64,000 bases of DNA. It comes from Stramonita haemastoma. Lineage: Eukaryota; Mollusca; Gastropoda; Neogastropoda; Muricidae. The DNA lies in NCBI GenBank assembly GCA_030674155.1, contig CM060328.1, positions 35,153,564 to 35,217,563 of the forward strand. The letters run 5' to 3'. This document shows, piece by piece, positions 12,301 to 21,729 of this stretch (within the stretch, counting starts at the first letter, position 1; every line of letters begins with the position of its first letter). The position numbers were made by a program, and so were the translations under genes. The notes under the pieces are model-generated. The model was not told the origin of the DNA and searched no databases. It saw nothing but the letters and a program-made list of their open reading frames with translations.

Positions 12301-14602
12301 TGTACCTGTAGAGAGATGGGCTCCATCATATTCAACTAGCCCATGACTCACTACCTGAAAAATCCCAATGGCTCCTTTAGGAGTTCAGGGAGAAGTCGGG
12401 TCAGGCCTGGAAAGTTGTGACAGTGTGTGACAACCTGTTGCAGTGAATTGTTGTTGTGACACTGTGAAAACCTGTTTCAGTGAAGTGTTGTTGTGACTGT
12501 GACAGCCTGATGTGACGTGTGACAACCTGTTGTGTGACAACCTAGTGTGACAGTGTGTGACAGCCTGTTGCAGTGAAGTGTTGTGATAGTGTATGACAAC
12601 CAGTTGCAGTGAAGTGGTGTGACAGTGTGTGACAACCAGTTGCAGTGAAGTGTTGTGACACTGTGTGACAACCAGTTGCTGTAGAGTGTTGTGACAACCA
12701 GTTGCTGTGAAGTGTTGTTGTGACAATGTGTGACAGCCTGTTGCAGTGAAGTGTGTTGTGACAATGTGACAACATGTTGCAGTGAAGTGTGGTGACACTG
12801 TGACAGCCTGTTGCAGTGAAGTGTGGTGACACTGACAGCATGTTGCTGTGAAGTGTGTTGTGACAATGTGTGACAACATGTTGCAGTGAAGTGTGTTGTG
12901 ACACTGTGACAACCAGTTGCAGTGAAGTGTGGTGACTCTGTAACAGCCTGTTGCAGCGAAGTGTGTTGTGACAATGTGTGACAGCCTGTTGCAGCGAAGT
13001 GTGTTGTGACACTGTGTGACAACCAGTTGCAACGAAGTGTGTTGTGACAATGTGTGACAACCAGTTGCAGTGAAGTGTGTTGTGACTGCCTGTTTCAGTG
13101 AAGTGTTGAGTCTATATGTGTAACAATGTGTTGCAGTGAAGAAAGGAGACCGCATTGCTCAGCTGATCTGTGAGAGAATCTACATCCCAAAACTGGAGGA
13201 AGTGAAGGTGAGTGGACAAGACTTCAGTGTTTACAGTGATTCAGTGGACAAGACTTCAGTGTTTACAGTGATTTAGGTGGACAAGACTTCAGTGTTTACA
13301 GTGATTTAGTGGACAAGACTTCAGTGTTTACAGCTGATTTAGTGGTCAAGACTTCAGCGTTTACAGCTGATATAGTGGACAAGACTTCAGTGCCAGGTCT
13401 TCTCCTGTGCTTGTCACTCTGCAGGAGGTCTGCCTGTTGGCCTCAGCCGACTCATTCTGACTTCTGGGCAGCTCATTATAAGGTTCAGAAGAACAAATAC
13501 CTGATTGGTTTGAAGAAAAGGCAGGAAAGTGCGCAAGGCAGGCAGAAATTAAGCAAGGGGGTTGGTGGGGGTGGTAGAGAGGTAAAGGAAAAGACAGAGG
13601 CAAAGGGAGTGACAGAACAGGGGAAATTTCTAGCACAGAATTTCCAGAAAGTGGGGATACGAGTTTGGTAGTTTAATTTGAAAGCGCCTCCAGCATCCCC
13701 AGGGGATAGAGAGGGAGATAGTATAGAGAGGGAGATAGTATAGAGGGAGATAGTTATAGAGGGGAGAATAGTATAGAGGGAGATAGTAATAGAGGGAGAT
13801 AGTATAGAGGGAGATAGTATAGAGGGAGATAGTATAGAGGGAGATAGTATCTGCTCAACTCGTTCTTTTGACTTCAGAGTTCATATTATATTTTTAGCAT
13901 TTTTCTTGGATTGGAAAAATTCATGCACACCACACAAAAAATAGGATGACCGATACTGTAGCTGAGTGGGTAAGACTTCAGTGCTAAGGGTCTCTGAAGT
14001 TGTGGGCTTGAATCTTGGCGGCAACTGGGGAATTTAGGGTGGAGATTTTTATGATCTCCTAGGTCAACTTAAGTGCAGACCTGCCAGTGCTTTTATTGAC
14101 TTTGTGAAAATACACATGCAGAAGACCAAATATGCACTTTAAAGATCCTGTAATTCTTGTTGGCATTCATTGGGTTATTGAAACAGGAACATAAACAGCA
14201 TACATCCGGGAAATCAGAAAGGGGAAAACGTGATGGTGGGCAGAAACACTTGCATACGCAAAATTTCACCATTGGTGAACCTGGGGGTGTGTGTGTGCTG
14301 TTAGTGATTTCCTCCCCCTCTTTATTTTCCGCCCATTTCATCTGCCTTAAACTTCCTTCAGATCTTACAAACCACCTGATCTTGCCAATAAATGAGATTT
14401 CTACAGATTTTTATAAACCTTGTGATCTCTCCAATAAAAGAGATCTGTTACAGATTAAAAACAAAACCTCTGATCTTACAAAGAGGAGATTTTTTTTCAA
14501 ACAGATTTGACAAACCCTCCCAGTCATTGTTGCGTTCTGTTTCAGGTTCTGGATGACACAGACAGGGGAGAAGGCGGCTTTGGCTCCACAGGGAAGAACT
14601 AG
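4847..14602 (+). CDS. Deoxyuridine 5'-triphosphate nucleotidohydrolase (dUTPase), six exons
   Basis: The enzyme hydrolyses dUTP to dUMP and pyrophosphate, keeping uracil out of DNA and supplying dUMP for thymidylate synthesis; it acts as a homotrimer with Mg2+. Six exons (4847-5040, 7966-8057, 10250-10294, 11842-11916, 13137-13207, 14546-14602) join in phase with GT-AG introns to give 177 residues. All five family motifs are visible: AGYDLYS (59-65), GRVAPRSGLA (93-102), [14 protein letters not shown] (110-123, catalytic Asp115 and uracil-stacking Tyr118), RIAQLI (141-146) and the mobile-tail GEGGFGSTG (167-175). Residues 1-31 are Arg-rich, contain no Asp or Glu and resemble a mitochondrial presequence. 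A second ATG at 4940 (Met32) would give a 146-residue form. A single gene with two starts would parallel the two vertebrate DUT isoforms. Nothing suggests a pseudogene. Confidence 0.96.
5568..5760 (-). mobile_element. SINE-A 3' part, reverse orientation
   Basis: Plus-strand blocks 'aggataatggaataagcac', 'tcatctgttcccaccagcac' and 'aaaagcggaacaggattta' are the complement of the SINE-A body. The head is missing. Confidence 0.75.
6430..6541 (+). repeat. SINE/LINE 3' tail with (ATT)n
   Basis: Reads 'acagtgcggtgagcccatg' and 'gcgcaatataagcctcc', then (ATT)n. This tail style is common on invertebrate retroposons. No body is recognised upstream. Confidence 0.45.
6858..6950 (+). repeat. Short tandem array, ~20-27 bp unit
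   Basis: About four units carrying 'gatgtttgtgtctat'. Too short to assess origin. Confidence 0.75.
7966..8057 (+). CDS. DUT exon 2
   Basis: Encodes the end of motif 1 (S-A-Y-D) through [20 protein letters not shown] and the beginning of motif 2 (CYGRV). Acceptor tttgcag, donor gtaggt. Entry phase 2, exit phase 1, both matching their neighbours. Confidence 0.95.
8155..8400 (+). mobile_element. SINE-D copy with internal duplication
   Basis: tRNA-like head 'tgccaagtggtttagacc', then the family D body ending 'agacttgccagtgcgtaat'. The 3' segment 'acacatgcagatcaa.tat' is present twice (8310 and 8366), a small tandem duplication. Confidence 0.6.
8601..9716. mobile_element. piggyBac-like non-autonomous element (TTAA-flanked, 14-bp TIRs)
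   Basis: The element begins CCCTAGTAGCGCTG (8601-8614) and ends with its perfect inverse CAGCGCTACTAGGG (9703-9716). It is flanked on both sides by TTAA (8597-8600 and 9717-9720). TTAA duplication and TIRs starting with CCC are hallmarks of the piggyBac superfamily. Length is 1116 bp. Subterminal repeats are visible at the right end, where 'acgtcattccgga' occurs twice near 9630 and 9679. The interior is CpG-rich, unlike the flanking intron. The longest internal frames (about 80-100 codons) show no transposase motif I recognise, so it would need a transposase supplied elsewhere. Confidence 0.85.
9840..10030. repeat. Old SINE-related fragment
   Basis: The 9970-10030 part ('gagcaagttgaacctggcgg', 'cccatccttcaccaggttgcatcc') resembles 24465-24520 and 61230-61285, so it is a dispersed repeat. 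It lies in DUT intron 2. Confidence 0.4.
10250..10294 (+). CDS. DUT exon 3 (motif 2)
   Basis: A 45-bp exon encoding [15 protein letters not shown]. The Ser of PRSG contacts substrate phosphates in this family. Acceptor gcttgcag, donor gtgagt; phase 1 in and 1 out. Confidence 0.95.
10447..10720 (+). mobile_element. SINE-A variant
   Basis: Head 'tttgcccagtggttagagc' followed by 'aacatcagtactgactccac', 'cttcagatgagactatagac' and 'aatagtaggccattttgtg', i.e. the SINE-A body with many substitutions. It lies in DUT intron 3. Confidence 0.7.
10716..10865 (+). repeat. Three tandem copies of a SINE 3' segment (~52 bp)
   Basis: Three units each contain 'caggataaaaagccatata' and 'catgccaggtgtgttt'. The unit is the 3' segment of the adjacent SINE copy, amplified in place. 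Confidence 0.9.
11348..11640 (+). mobile_element. SINE-B, full-length copy
   Basis: tRNA-like head with A box 'tggcctagtggttagggcg' and B box 'gggttcgatcc', then a body containing 'ttctcaccccacccaggtg' and 'tcctatccaggggggagtc', ending 'gacagactttaacttttta'. Two minus-strand copies (21428-21717 and 32398-32697) have clear 12-bp target-site duplications, which validates the family ends. It lies in DUT intron 3. Confidence 0.9.
11842..11916 (+). CDS. DUT exon 4 (motif 3, catalytic Asp)
   Basis: Encodes [20 protein letters not shown] then DADFE. It carries the catalytic Asp and the Tyr that stacks on uracil. Acceptor tcgacag, donor gtaagg; phase 1 in and 1 out. Confidence 0.96.
12085..12370. 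mobile_element. Two head-adjacent SINE fragments
   Basis: 12085-12185 is a reverse SINE-A 3' part ('gaataagcacttgtgct', 'tctgttcccaccggcac'). 12186-12370 is a forward tRNA-headed fragment ('ggcctagtctagtggttaga') running into 'catacccagcatgcatcc'. Both lie in DUT intron 4. Confidence 0.6.
12420..13136 (+). repeat. Minisatellite made of the DUT exon-5 splice acceptor
   Basis: About 18 units of roughly 28-40 bp occupy the end of intron 4. Each has a core close to GTTGCAGTGAAG plus 'tgtgacaac'. The last unit is the real exon-5 acceptor: ttgcag at 13131-13136 followed by TGAAG, the first bases of exon 5. The array therefore repeats an intron-exon boundary. Long Cys/His-rich minus-strand frames here are by-products of the array. 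Confidence 0.93.
13137..13207 (+). CDS. DUT exon 5 (motif 4)
   Basis: Encodes [20 protein letters not shown] then EEVK. Donor gtgagt. The acceptor is the final member of about 18 similar acceptor-like sites upstream. Confidence 0.95.
13208..13395 (+). repeat. 33-bp minisatellite starting at the exon-5 donor
   Basis: Five to six units with 'gtggacaagacttcagtgtt' begin within a few bases of the donor. The first unit reads gtgagtggac where later ones read ttcagtggac or similar, so the donor itself is not repeated. Confidence 0.9.
13395..13480 (+). repeat. Dispersed repeat family G
   Basis: 'gtgccaggtcttctcctgtg' and 'ctctgcaggaggtctgcctg' recur at 46628-46715. Function unknown. Confidence 0.55.
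13480..13700 (-). repeat. Dispersed repeat family E copy
   Basis: Purine-rich body followed by 'tagcacagaatttccagaaa' and 'gcctccagcatccccagggg'. The same order occurs at 42690-42840 and 63150-63340, and in reverse at 34795-34990. Confidence 0.6.
13705..13852 (+). repeat. ~15-bp purine-rich minisatellite
   Basis: About ten units of 'agagggagatagtat' with small indels. Confidence 0.93.
13955..14150 (+). mobile_element. SINE-D copy
   Basis: Head 'actgtagctgagtgggtaag', then 'ctgaagttgtgggcttgaat', 'ttatgatctcctaggtcaac' and 'gcagacctgccagtgctttt'. It lies in DUT intron 5. Confidence 0.75.
14546..14602 (+). CDS. DUT exon 6 (motif 5 and stop)
   Basis: Encodes [18 protein letters not shown] and TAG. 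The Gly-rich motif 5 with Phe171 closes over the active site in this family. Acceptor gtttcag. Confidence 0.96.
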   Translation, partial: VLDDTDRGEGGFGSTGKN

Positions 14603-14783
14603 GGCTGCACAGGATGAAGCTGGATGATGTTATTCACTCCTTTCTTTGTCCTTGTCTGTCTGCCATATTTGACTCAGTTTTGGAAAGTCGGAATGTAACG
14701 TGTATGAATCTGAGATTGCTGTTTGGATCATAGAGGGTATTTTGATATTGTTAGCTTGTAAGGATAACTGCAATCTTTCCAGG

Positions 14784-14785
<2 letters not shown>

Positions 14786-14819
<34 letters not shown>
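14786..14819. repeat. (GT)n microsatellite
   Basis: Short GT tract in the DUT 3' flank. Confidence 0.95.
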
Positions 14820-14820
<1 letters not shown>

Positions 14821-14889
14821 CCTCCAGATGTCTAGTTGGATAGTTCTGGTTTTGGCCATTCCTATTGAACAAGTCTAGCACATGATTCA

Positions 14890-15430
14890 TCATTTGTTTT
14901 GCCTGAGCCTTGATATTTAGCCTTTGACATTTTCTAAAGGAGTTTTGTCAATCTTTATTTCATGCTCTGTTTGGCATCTGGTTCTGGCAACATGCAGCAC
15001 TTTTGTTTTGTTGGCATAGAGCTTGAGACTGGCTCTTCTTCCTGTCGGTCAGTTGGTCTTGTATCATCAGCATAAAACAAATTTGTTATACCTTTGCTAC
15101 CTGTTTTGAGACTCGTCTTCAATATCAGACTCTGATGACTTTGTGTTTGTTGAAAAGGTGAGGTGAGAAGCATTTTTGTCTTACTCCTTTCAAGATGTTG
15201 AAAAATTCACATTTTTGGTTGCTCCATCTGATTGTAGTTAGTACCCTTTTGGTTTTCATAAAGTAAGGAGATTAGGGAGATGATGTGTTTTTGAAAAGTG
15301 CGTTTTATACACGGTGTTAAAATAAAAAGTTGCTGATGAATCACACTGTCAAAGGCTTTGCTGTAGTCTGTGAAGGTGATGAAAAAAGAATTCATTTTTA
15401 CTTCAGTGGTGTTTTGGAGCACAAATTACA
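14890..15430 (-). mobile_element. Antisense LINE reverse-transcriptase relic
   Basis: The minus strand from 15422 reads SFFITFTDYSKAFDSVIHQQ and then IISLISLLYENQKG, the D-Y-x-K-A-F-D-x-V block with the first catalytic Asp of non-LTR reverse transcriptases. Further on (about 15055-15080) it reads NLFYADDT, the YADD catalytic pair. The two blocks lie in different broken frames, with stops between. It lies in reverse just beyond the DUT stop codon and could be antisense within the 3' UTR. Clade likely RTE/CR1-like; uncertain. Confidence 0.75.
15321..15326 (+). terminator. Candidate DUT polyadenylation signal
   Basis: AATAAA about 720 bp after the stop. It lies within the antisense LINE relic, so it may be incidental. 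A second AATAAA is at 15817-15822. Confidence 0.25.
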
Positions 15431-15816
15431 TGTTGTTCCTCTGTTTATTCTTTTGCCTGCCTGACAGTCTCATAATCCTATTTCAAACTCTACAGTTTGT
15501 ACCATCCTATTTTTGAATTTAAGATGAGGATTAGCAGGGTCTGACTTTCTCGTCAGGTAAGGGCTGTTCTCTAGTTAACTGCCCTCTTTTACATTTCTGT
15601 TCCCCCCCAAAAAAAGTAATGACTCAGTTCATGAAGATCATGGAGGATAGGCACTTGTGAATGAGGAACATTGTATCGTAGATGTCAAGGTACATTTCAT
15701 GAGTGTGTCAGCTGTGGAACATGCATCTCAGGACTAACTTGCACGGTTGTCGAGTTTCATTCCTTGTGTACTTAATTAACATGTGGTAAAGTATGCGAGT
15801 GTTACTGAAGTTTTTG

Positions 15817-15822
15817 AATAAA
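15817..15822 (+). terminator. Alternative DUT polyadenylation signal
   Basis: AATAAA in A+T-rich unique sequence beyond the LINE relic, about 1.2 kb after the stop codon. It is better placed than 15321 if the 3' UTR includes the relic. Confidence 0.3.
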
Positions 15823-16039
15823 TCATTGAAATTGAATGTAATTTGTGTGAAATTTTCATCATTTGAGCGGATGGAGCAGGAGGACTTGAGGTTGTAGAGG
15901 CTGTATGTATAACTTCATTGTATGCACGAGTCATATCCATCCTGCTTTTACAGGTTATGGAAAAAAACCTCATTCCAGTTTTTAGAATTTTTCGCTATTT
16001 TCAAGAAAATTGGTCTCTGAAGGCACATGTAGCAGGCAC

Positions 16040-16185
16040 CATTCACTGATACAGTGACTACCACACCACACCACACCACACCTTACACCATACCCACATC
16101 ACACCACACCACCCCACACCATACACCTCTCAACCCACACTCTACATAACTCGCCACACACACCTTACACCACACCACACCATGG
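16040..16185 (+). repeat. Degenerate (CACAC/CACCA)n array
   Basis: C/A-rich pentamer-like array with almost no G, of the 'accacaccac' type. Confidence 0.8.
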
Positions 16186-16284
16186 GGACTGGACATAAAA
16201 AAGCAACAACACAAGAGTGCTTAATTATTATCCTCAAAATGAAAAAAAAAAAAATTGGAAAAAAATTTGACACCCCACACCCAG

Positions 16285-17962
16285 GGTGGAGCAGCACTGT
16301 GTAGTGTGTGTGTCAGTAACAAGACACAGGTTGGTGCACACCAGTATTACCCTGTGTGTGTCAGTAAGAAGACACAGCTTGGTGCACACCAGTACTACCC
16401 TGTGTGTGTCAGTAAGAAGACAGCTTGGTGCACACCAGTACTACCCTGTGTGTGTCAGTAACAAGACACAGCTTGGTGCACACCAGTACTACCCTGTGTG
16501 TGTTAGTAACAAGACACAGCTTGGTGCACACCAGTACTACCCTGTGTGTGTTGGTAAAGACAGCTTGGTGCACACCAGTACTACCCTGTGTGTGTCAGTA
16601 ACAAGACAGCTTGGTGCACACCAGTACTACCCTGTGTGTATCAGTAAGAAGACAGCTTGGTGCACACCAGTACTACCCTGTGTGTGTCAGTAAGAAGACA
16701 GCTTGGTGCACACCAGTACTACCCTATGTGTGTCAGTAACAAGACACAGCTTGGTGCACACCAGTACTACCCTGTGTGTGTCAGTAAGAAGACACAGCTT
16801 GGTGCACACCAGTACTACCCTGTGTGTGTCAGTAACAAGACACAGCTTGGTGCACACCAGTACTACCCTGTGTGTGTCAGTAACAAGACACAGCTTGGTG
16901 CACACTGGCACTACTCTGTGTGTGTCAGTAACAAGACACAGCTTGGTGCACACCAGTACTACCCTGTGTGTGTCAGTAACAAGACACAGCTTGGTGCACA
17001 CTGGCACTACTCTGTGTGTGTCAGTAACAAGACACAGCTTGGTGCACACCAGTACTATCCTGTGTGTGTTGGAAACAAGACACAGCTTGGTGCACACCAG
17101 TACTACCCTGTGTGTGTCAGTAAGAAGACACAGCTTGGTGCACACCAGTACTACCCTGTGTGTGTCAGTAAGAAGACACAGCTTGGTGCACACCAGTACT
17201 ACCCTGTGTGTGTCAGTAACAAGACACAGCTTGGTGCACACCAGTACTACTCTGTGTGTGTCAGTAACAAGACACAGCTTGGTGCACACCAGTACTACCC
17301 TGTGTGTGTCAGTAACAGGACACAGCTTGGTGCACACCAGTACTACCCTGTGTGTGTCAGTAACAAGAAACACCTTGGTGCACACCAGTACTACCCTGTG
17401 TGTGTCAGTAACAAGACACAGCTTGGTGCACACCAGTACTATCCTGTGTGTGTCAGTAACAAGACACAGCTTGGTGCACACCAGTACTATCCTGTGTGTG
17501 TTGGTAAAGACAGCTTGGTGCACACCAGTACTACCCTGTGTGTGTCAGTAACAAGACAGCTTGGTGCACACCAGTACTACCCTGTGTGTGTCAGTAACAA
17601 GACACAGCTTGGTGCACACCAGTACTACCCTGTGTCAGTAACAGGACACAGCTTGGTGCACACCAGTACTACCCTGTGTGTGTCAGTAACAAGACACAGC
17701 TTGGTGCACACTGGCACTACTCTGTGTGTGTCAGTAACAAGACACAGCTTGGTGCACACCAGTACTACCCTGTGTGTGTCAGTAACAAGACACAGCTTGG
17801 TGCACACCAGTACTACCCTGTGTGTGTCAGTAAAGACAGCTTGGTGCACACCAGTACTACCCTGTGTGTGTCAGTAAAGACACAGCTTGGTGCACACCAG
17901 TACTACCCTGTGTGTGTCAGTAACAAGACACAGCTTGGTGCACACCAGTACTACCCTCTGAC
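16285..17962. repeat. 48-bp minisatellite, about 36 units
   Basis: Units carry 'cagcttggtgcacaccagta' and 'ctaccctgtgtgtgtcagta'. The unit is mostly 48 bp, with 45- and 39-bp deletion variants that lack 'aca' or more. Because 48 is divisible by 3 and the unit has no stop in several frames, the array stays open for up to about 1.2 kb on + and 0.8 kb on -. No start context, splice site or family similarity suggests a real protein. Confidence 0.95.
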
Positions 17963-18044
17963 CTGATTCACAGGGGGTGGCCGCTATTGGCTGGGGTAAA
18001 TAGAATTATAGCGACAGCAGCCAAGCTAAAAATAAAATATGTAC

Positions 18045-18330
18045 AGGCTTAGTAAGGTGTCCCATAACCAAAAAAAAAAAAAGTGTCCCATAACCTGTGT
18101 GATTGTAGAGGAGCGTGGCGTCAGAGACCTCAGCTTCTCTAAGGGGCCAGCATATTGAGGGCGGCGCCCATCTCCTCTCCCTCGCTGCTTTACCTTCCTT
18201 GATCCTAAAGAGAGCAGGCACCCATTTACAGCTGGGGGAACTGTACTGTAGCCAAGGCATGCAAATGGTTGCCCATCCAATTGGCAACCACGCCGATGCT
18301 GCTTAACATTGGCTGAGGGATAGCGAGCGC
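18045..18330 (-). mobile_element. SINE-C copy, reverse orientation
   Basis: Plus-strand blocks 'gtgtcccataacc', 'cagagacctcagcttctcta', 'gccagcatattgaggg' and 'tttaccttccttgatcc'. On the minus strand it starts with a tRNA-like head, which is clearest at 33749-34041. Confidence 0.75.
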
Positions 18331-18359
18331 TCTGACAGGCTTAGTAGAAATCATAAATG

Positions 18360-20330
18360 GGGTCATACAACACGGATACATAGAATGTTTTCCAGGCATT
18401 TATTGAAACCAAAATGCTACATACCGTGATCAATATATTATATATAAATATCGACTACTATCATCACATCTTTTAAATAGGACAGGTTCTTGAATAATAA
18501 AATTCTGCAAGGACATCGACCCAAATGACATAATTTCATGTGAATGAGAAAAGTTAGTTTTGTAACGCATGAAACGAGTTTTGTTTCAGTGATAGTATCT
18601 ACAGAAATAGAACATGTTGAGCACACACACACATTGCAGACCAAACAGGTGAAGGCAGTATACCTGCAGTAAGTAAAACAGTGTGACTGTACTGGATGTT
18701 GTAGAATCTACATGGCACTCCTTTTGAGATTCACGTGTTGTGAGATTCAGTGCTGAGCATGCAATACCTGGAACTTGGGGTGGAATGACAGACCAGGGAG
18801 CAAGTTCAAGCTACCACTGAGATGCCGATCTGTGGGGAGTTTTTCCCTGGAGTTTACATTGCTACCCACCCCGCTCTCCCTAAAGTCCTTTGGGTGAGAC
18901 TACATACCGAGACCCTGTGTACAAACGCAAGCAGAACATCTTACATTCACGTTCTGAAGAGTAGGCATTTTGCGTGCTGGTAGGAACAGATGATCTTTAT
19001 AAAAATAAAAAAAAAGCACAAGGTGTCATGTTTTGGCATCCCTGAAGTTGGAATGCAGCTGCCATAATGGTGGGCAAATGGTTGCATATGCAAAAATCTG
19101 ACCTTTTGTGAACTTGTAACTGAGCAACATTTTTACAATCACAAAACCCAAACCTGTCGAGGTAATTGTGAAATAAAACAATCTCACCTGAAACGTATTT
19201 TTAACCAGAGCTGTACATGTAAATATTTGTTGATGGATTTTCAGATCATCAAATGTCCCCACTGCTGAGGACTGCAAAATACATTGTTGCCTCTTGATCC
19301 ATTTTTCATCAATGGTTATTTTTCGTTTAGGGCTGTAACAATGAAGAAAAAAAAACGCCCCAAACCGGTACACGTCACACTTTACATGTGCAATCTGTCA
19401 CGCATAGACACAGGAATGTTATTACATAAAATATGTGTTGTTACATACAGGCATGAGTCCAGCCTACTCGCACAAAATAAAGCCTGCCACCTGTGCAAAG
19501 TATATCTGCAAGATGGACAATTTACAGTATATAACTGCAAGATGGATAATTTACAGTATATAACTGCAAGATGGATAATTTACAAGCAGAAAACAGCCCT
19601 CACCATAAAAACAATCAATCGTTCATACAAACAAACAAAAAAAGCCCTCAACAAAATCTTGTACACATTTTCATTCATACAAACAAACAAAAAAAGCCTC
19701 AACAAAATCTTGTACACATTTTCTCTCTGGAGAAGAATGAATTCCGGGATTTTTTTCTATCATTCAGATTCATTAACAGCCAGGTTTTTTTGGTGTTTTT
19801 TAAAAATATCTTTTGGAATTATTTTAGCACTTGAATAATTATCATTATGATCAAAGTAATTAATACTTCAAGTCAATTTTGTGGTTGAGGCACAATAAGT
19901 CAATGTAAAAAATCAATGAAAATATATACGCTGCAAAAAAAACTTGAAATGATTTTCAAAAAGAAAATACAGTGCATAAAAAAAGTATTTTACATAACAG
20001 GAAACATTTGCATGTTTGTAACAATGCATCAAAAGGCACAAAACTACCAATTAATTATATACTTATAAAATTATAGAATCGTTACAAATCATAGGCTCAT
20101 ACCTTCATCATAACATCATGTACTGAACTGAACTGTGGAAGTGTGTAAGTGAACTGGCAACTTTTGTCATTTAAAAGTGATAACTGCATGGCAACAGGAT
20201 AGTACTCTTTGAAAGAGGGGTTGAAAAAGCAATAAGAATTTTACACCCAGTTTGTAGACAACAAATGAGCAACAAAATCTTGTTTAAAGTAAGGGGAAGA
20301 AAAGGTTGGTTAAAAAAAAAAAAAAGTTAT
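18360..20330. other. A+T-rich interval, no gene recognised
   Basis: Mostly unique A+T-rich DNA. It contains a SINE-A-like fragment (18840-19110), a small tandem at 19500-19580 ('aagatggacaatttacagta' type, three units) and a pair of repeats at 19615-19725. On the minus strand an AATAAA occurs at 18397-18392. It could end a very long 3' UTR of the M13 gene, but 10 kb of intervening repeats make that speculative. Confidence 0.4.
18840..19110 (+). mobile_element. Degraded SINE-A copy
   Basis: 'agtcctttgggtgagactac', 'ccctgtgtacaaacgcaagc' and the 3' extension 'ggtgggcaaatggttgcata'. Divergent, with gaps. Confidence 0.55.
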
Positions 20331-20339
20331 CATAACTTG

Positions 20340-20345
<6 letters not shown>

Positions 20346-20376
<31 letters not shown>
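20346..20376 (+). repeat. Poly(G) run of about 31
   Basis: Uninterrupted G tract. Its true length is unreliable in any assembly. Confidence 0.9.
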
Positions 20377-20377
<1 letters not shown>

Positions 20378-20449
20378 GCAAAATATGATAAGAGAAAGAA
20401 ACTGACAAGTTTTCTTAAATAAAGTGCAAAATTGGTGGACTAAGAGAAA

Positions 20450-21265
20450 ACAGTAAAAGAACAGAAAAGGTGAAAATGTTGAAAGAGAAACCGTGAAAAG
20501 AAGTAAGTACAAAATGGAAGGGAACATGAAGAGAAAAAGTGAAAATGAAAGAGAAACAGTACAAACTATGGAAAGGGAAACAGTGACAAGAGAAAAAGGT
20601 GTAAAATGTGAAAAGAGAAAACAGTAAAAATATGGAAAGGGAAACTGAAAAGAGGAAAAGGTGCAACATGTGGAAAGAGAAAAGTGAAAAGAGAAAGTAC
20701 AAAATGGAAAGGGAAAATGAAAAGTGAAAGAAAAAGGTGCAAAATGTGGAAAGAGAAAGAGTGAAAAGTGAAAGTAAAGGTGCAAAATGTGGAAAGAGAA
20801 AGAGTGAAAAGTGAAAGTAAAGGTGCAAAATGTGGAAAGAGAAAGAGTGAAAAGTGAAAGTAAAGGTGCAAAATGTGGAAAGAGAGGTGAAAGAGTAAGG
20901 TGCAAAATGTGAAAGGAAAGAGTGAAAGTGAAGAAAAGGAAAAAAAAGAAAAAAGTGCAAAATGTGGAAAGAGAAAGAGTGAAAAGTGAAAGTAAAGGTG
21001 CAAAATGTGGAAAGAGAAAACAGCACAAAATATGGAAAGGGAAACAGTGACAAGAGAAAAAGGTACAAAATGTGGAAAGAGAAAGATTGAAAAAGAAAGT
21101 AAAGGTGCAAGCAATATGTGGAAAGAGAAAGAGTGAAAAGTGAAGAAAGGTGCAAAATGTGGAAAGAGAAAGAGTGAAAAGTGAAAGTAAAGGTGCAAAA
21201 TGTGGAAAGAGAAAGAGTGAAAAGTGAAAGTAAAGGTGAAAAATGTAGCAAGAGAAAGAACAGGG
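20450..21265 (+). repeat. Purine-rich ~43-bp minisatellite
   Basis: Units contain 'gtggaaagagaaagagtgaa' and 'gtgaaagtaaaggtgcaaaa'. They are arranged in a higher-order pattern with longer variants containing 'ggaaagggaaacagtgacaa'. The plus strand is strongly purine-biased for about 800 bp. The resulting Ser/Phe/Leu-rich minus-strand frames are not genes. Confidence 0.93.
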
Positions 21266-21427
21266 GCAAATTGTGAAGATACATTTGATAGGAAACAGTC
21301 ATTGGAAATTTTGCTTGGTTTGATTAGGAGCAATTGAGATAATTAAAACGGAAGTACCTAATTCTAGGATAAATCTGAAGATCTGTACCAAAGTGTTAAA
21401 GAACCAATGGGATTTTAATTAACAAAG

Positions 21428-21717
21428 ACTTAAAGTTAAAGTCTGTCCCAGCCTAAGGCTCATCAGGCCGGTGCTTATCCCGGTTTCTGTGGCGTTAAGC
21501 GACTGAGAGTCATAGACTCCCCCTGGATAGGACGCCAGTCTATCGCAGGGTTAACCCCCAACACAAGGTTGGTAACCCTTTTACACCTGGGTGGGGTGAG
21601 AAAATAGCCGTAAAGTGCCTTTTCCAAGGGCACAACGCCATAGCCGAAAGCTGGGATCGAACCCGCAACCTTTAGGTTACGAGTCCAACGCCCTAACCAC
21701 TAGACTACGGTGGCGGC
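21428..21717 (-). mobile_element. SINE-B with target-site duplication
   Basis: Complete copy, reverse of 11348-11640, flanked by 'taattaacaaag' at 21416-21427 and 21718-21729. The TSD proves retroposition and fixes the ends of the family. Confidence 0.95.
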
Positions 21718-21729
21718 TAATTAACAAAG

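Noticed and set aside
12385..13155. 256-codon minus-strand frame
   Set aside because: Made of the acceptor-derived array in DUT intron 4; antisense to a well-supported gene.
16657..17877. 406-codon open frame on the + strand (and 278 codons on the -)
   Set aside because: Entirely inside the 48-bp minisatellite. Openness follows from unit length being a multiple of three. No family similarity, and both strands are open.
20330..21333. Ser/Phe/Leu-rich minus-strand frames resembling membrane proteins
   Set aside because: By-product of the purine-rich ~43-bp array. Hydrophobicity comes from TTT/CTT-type codons in every unit.
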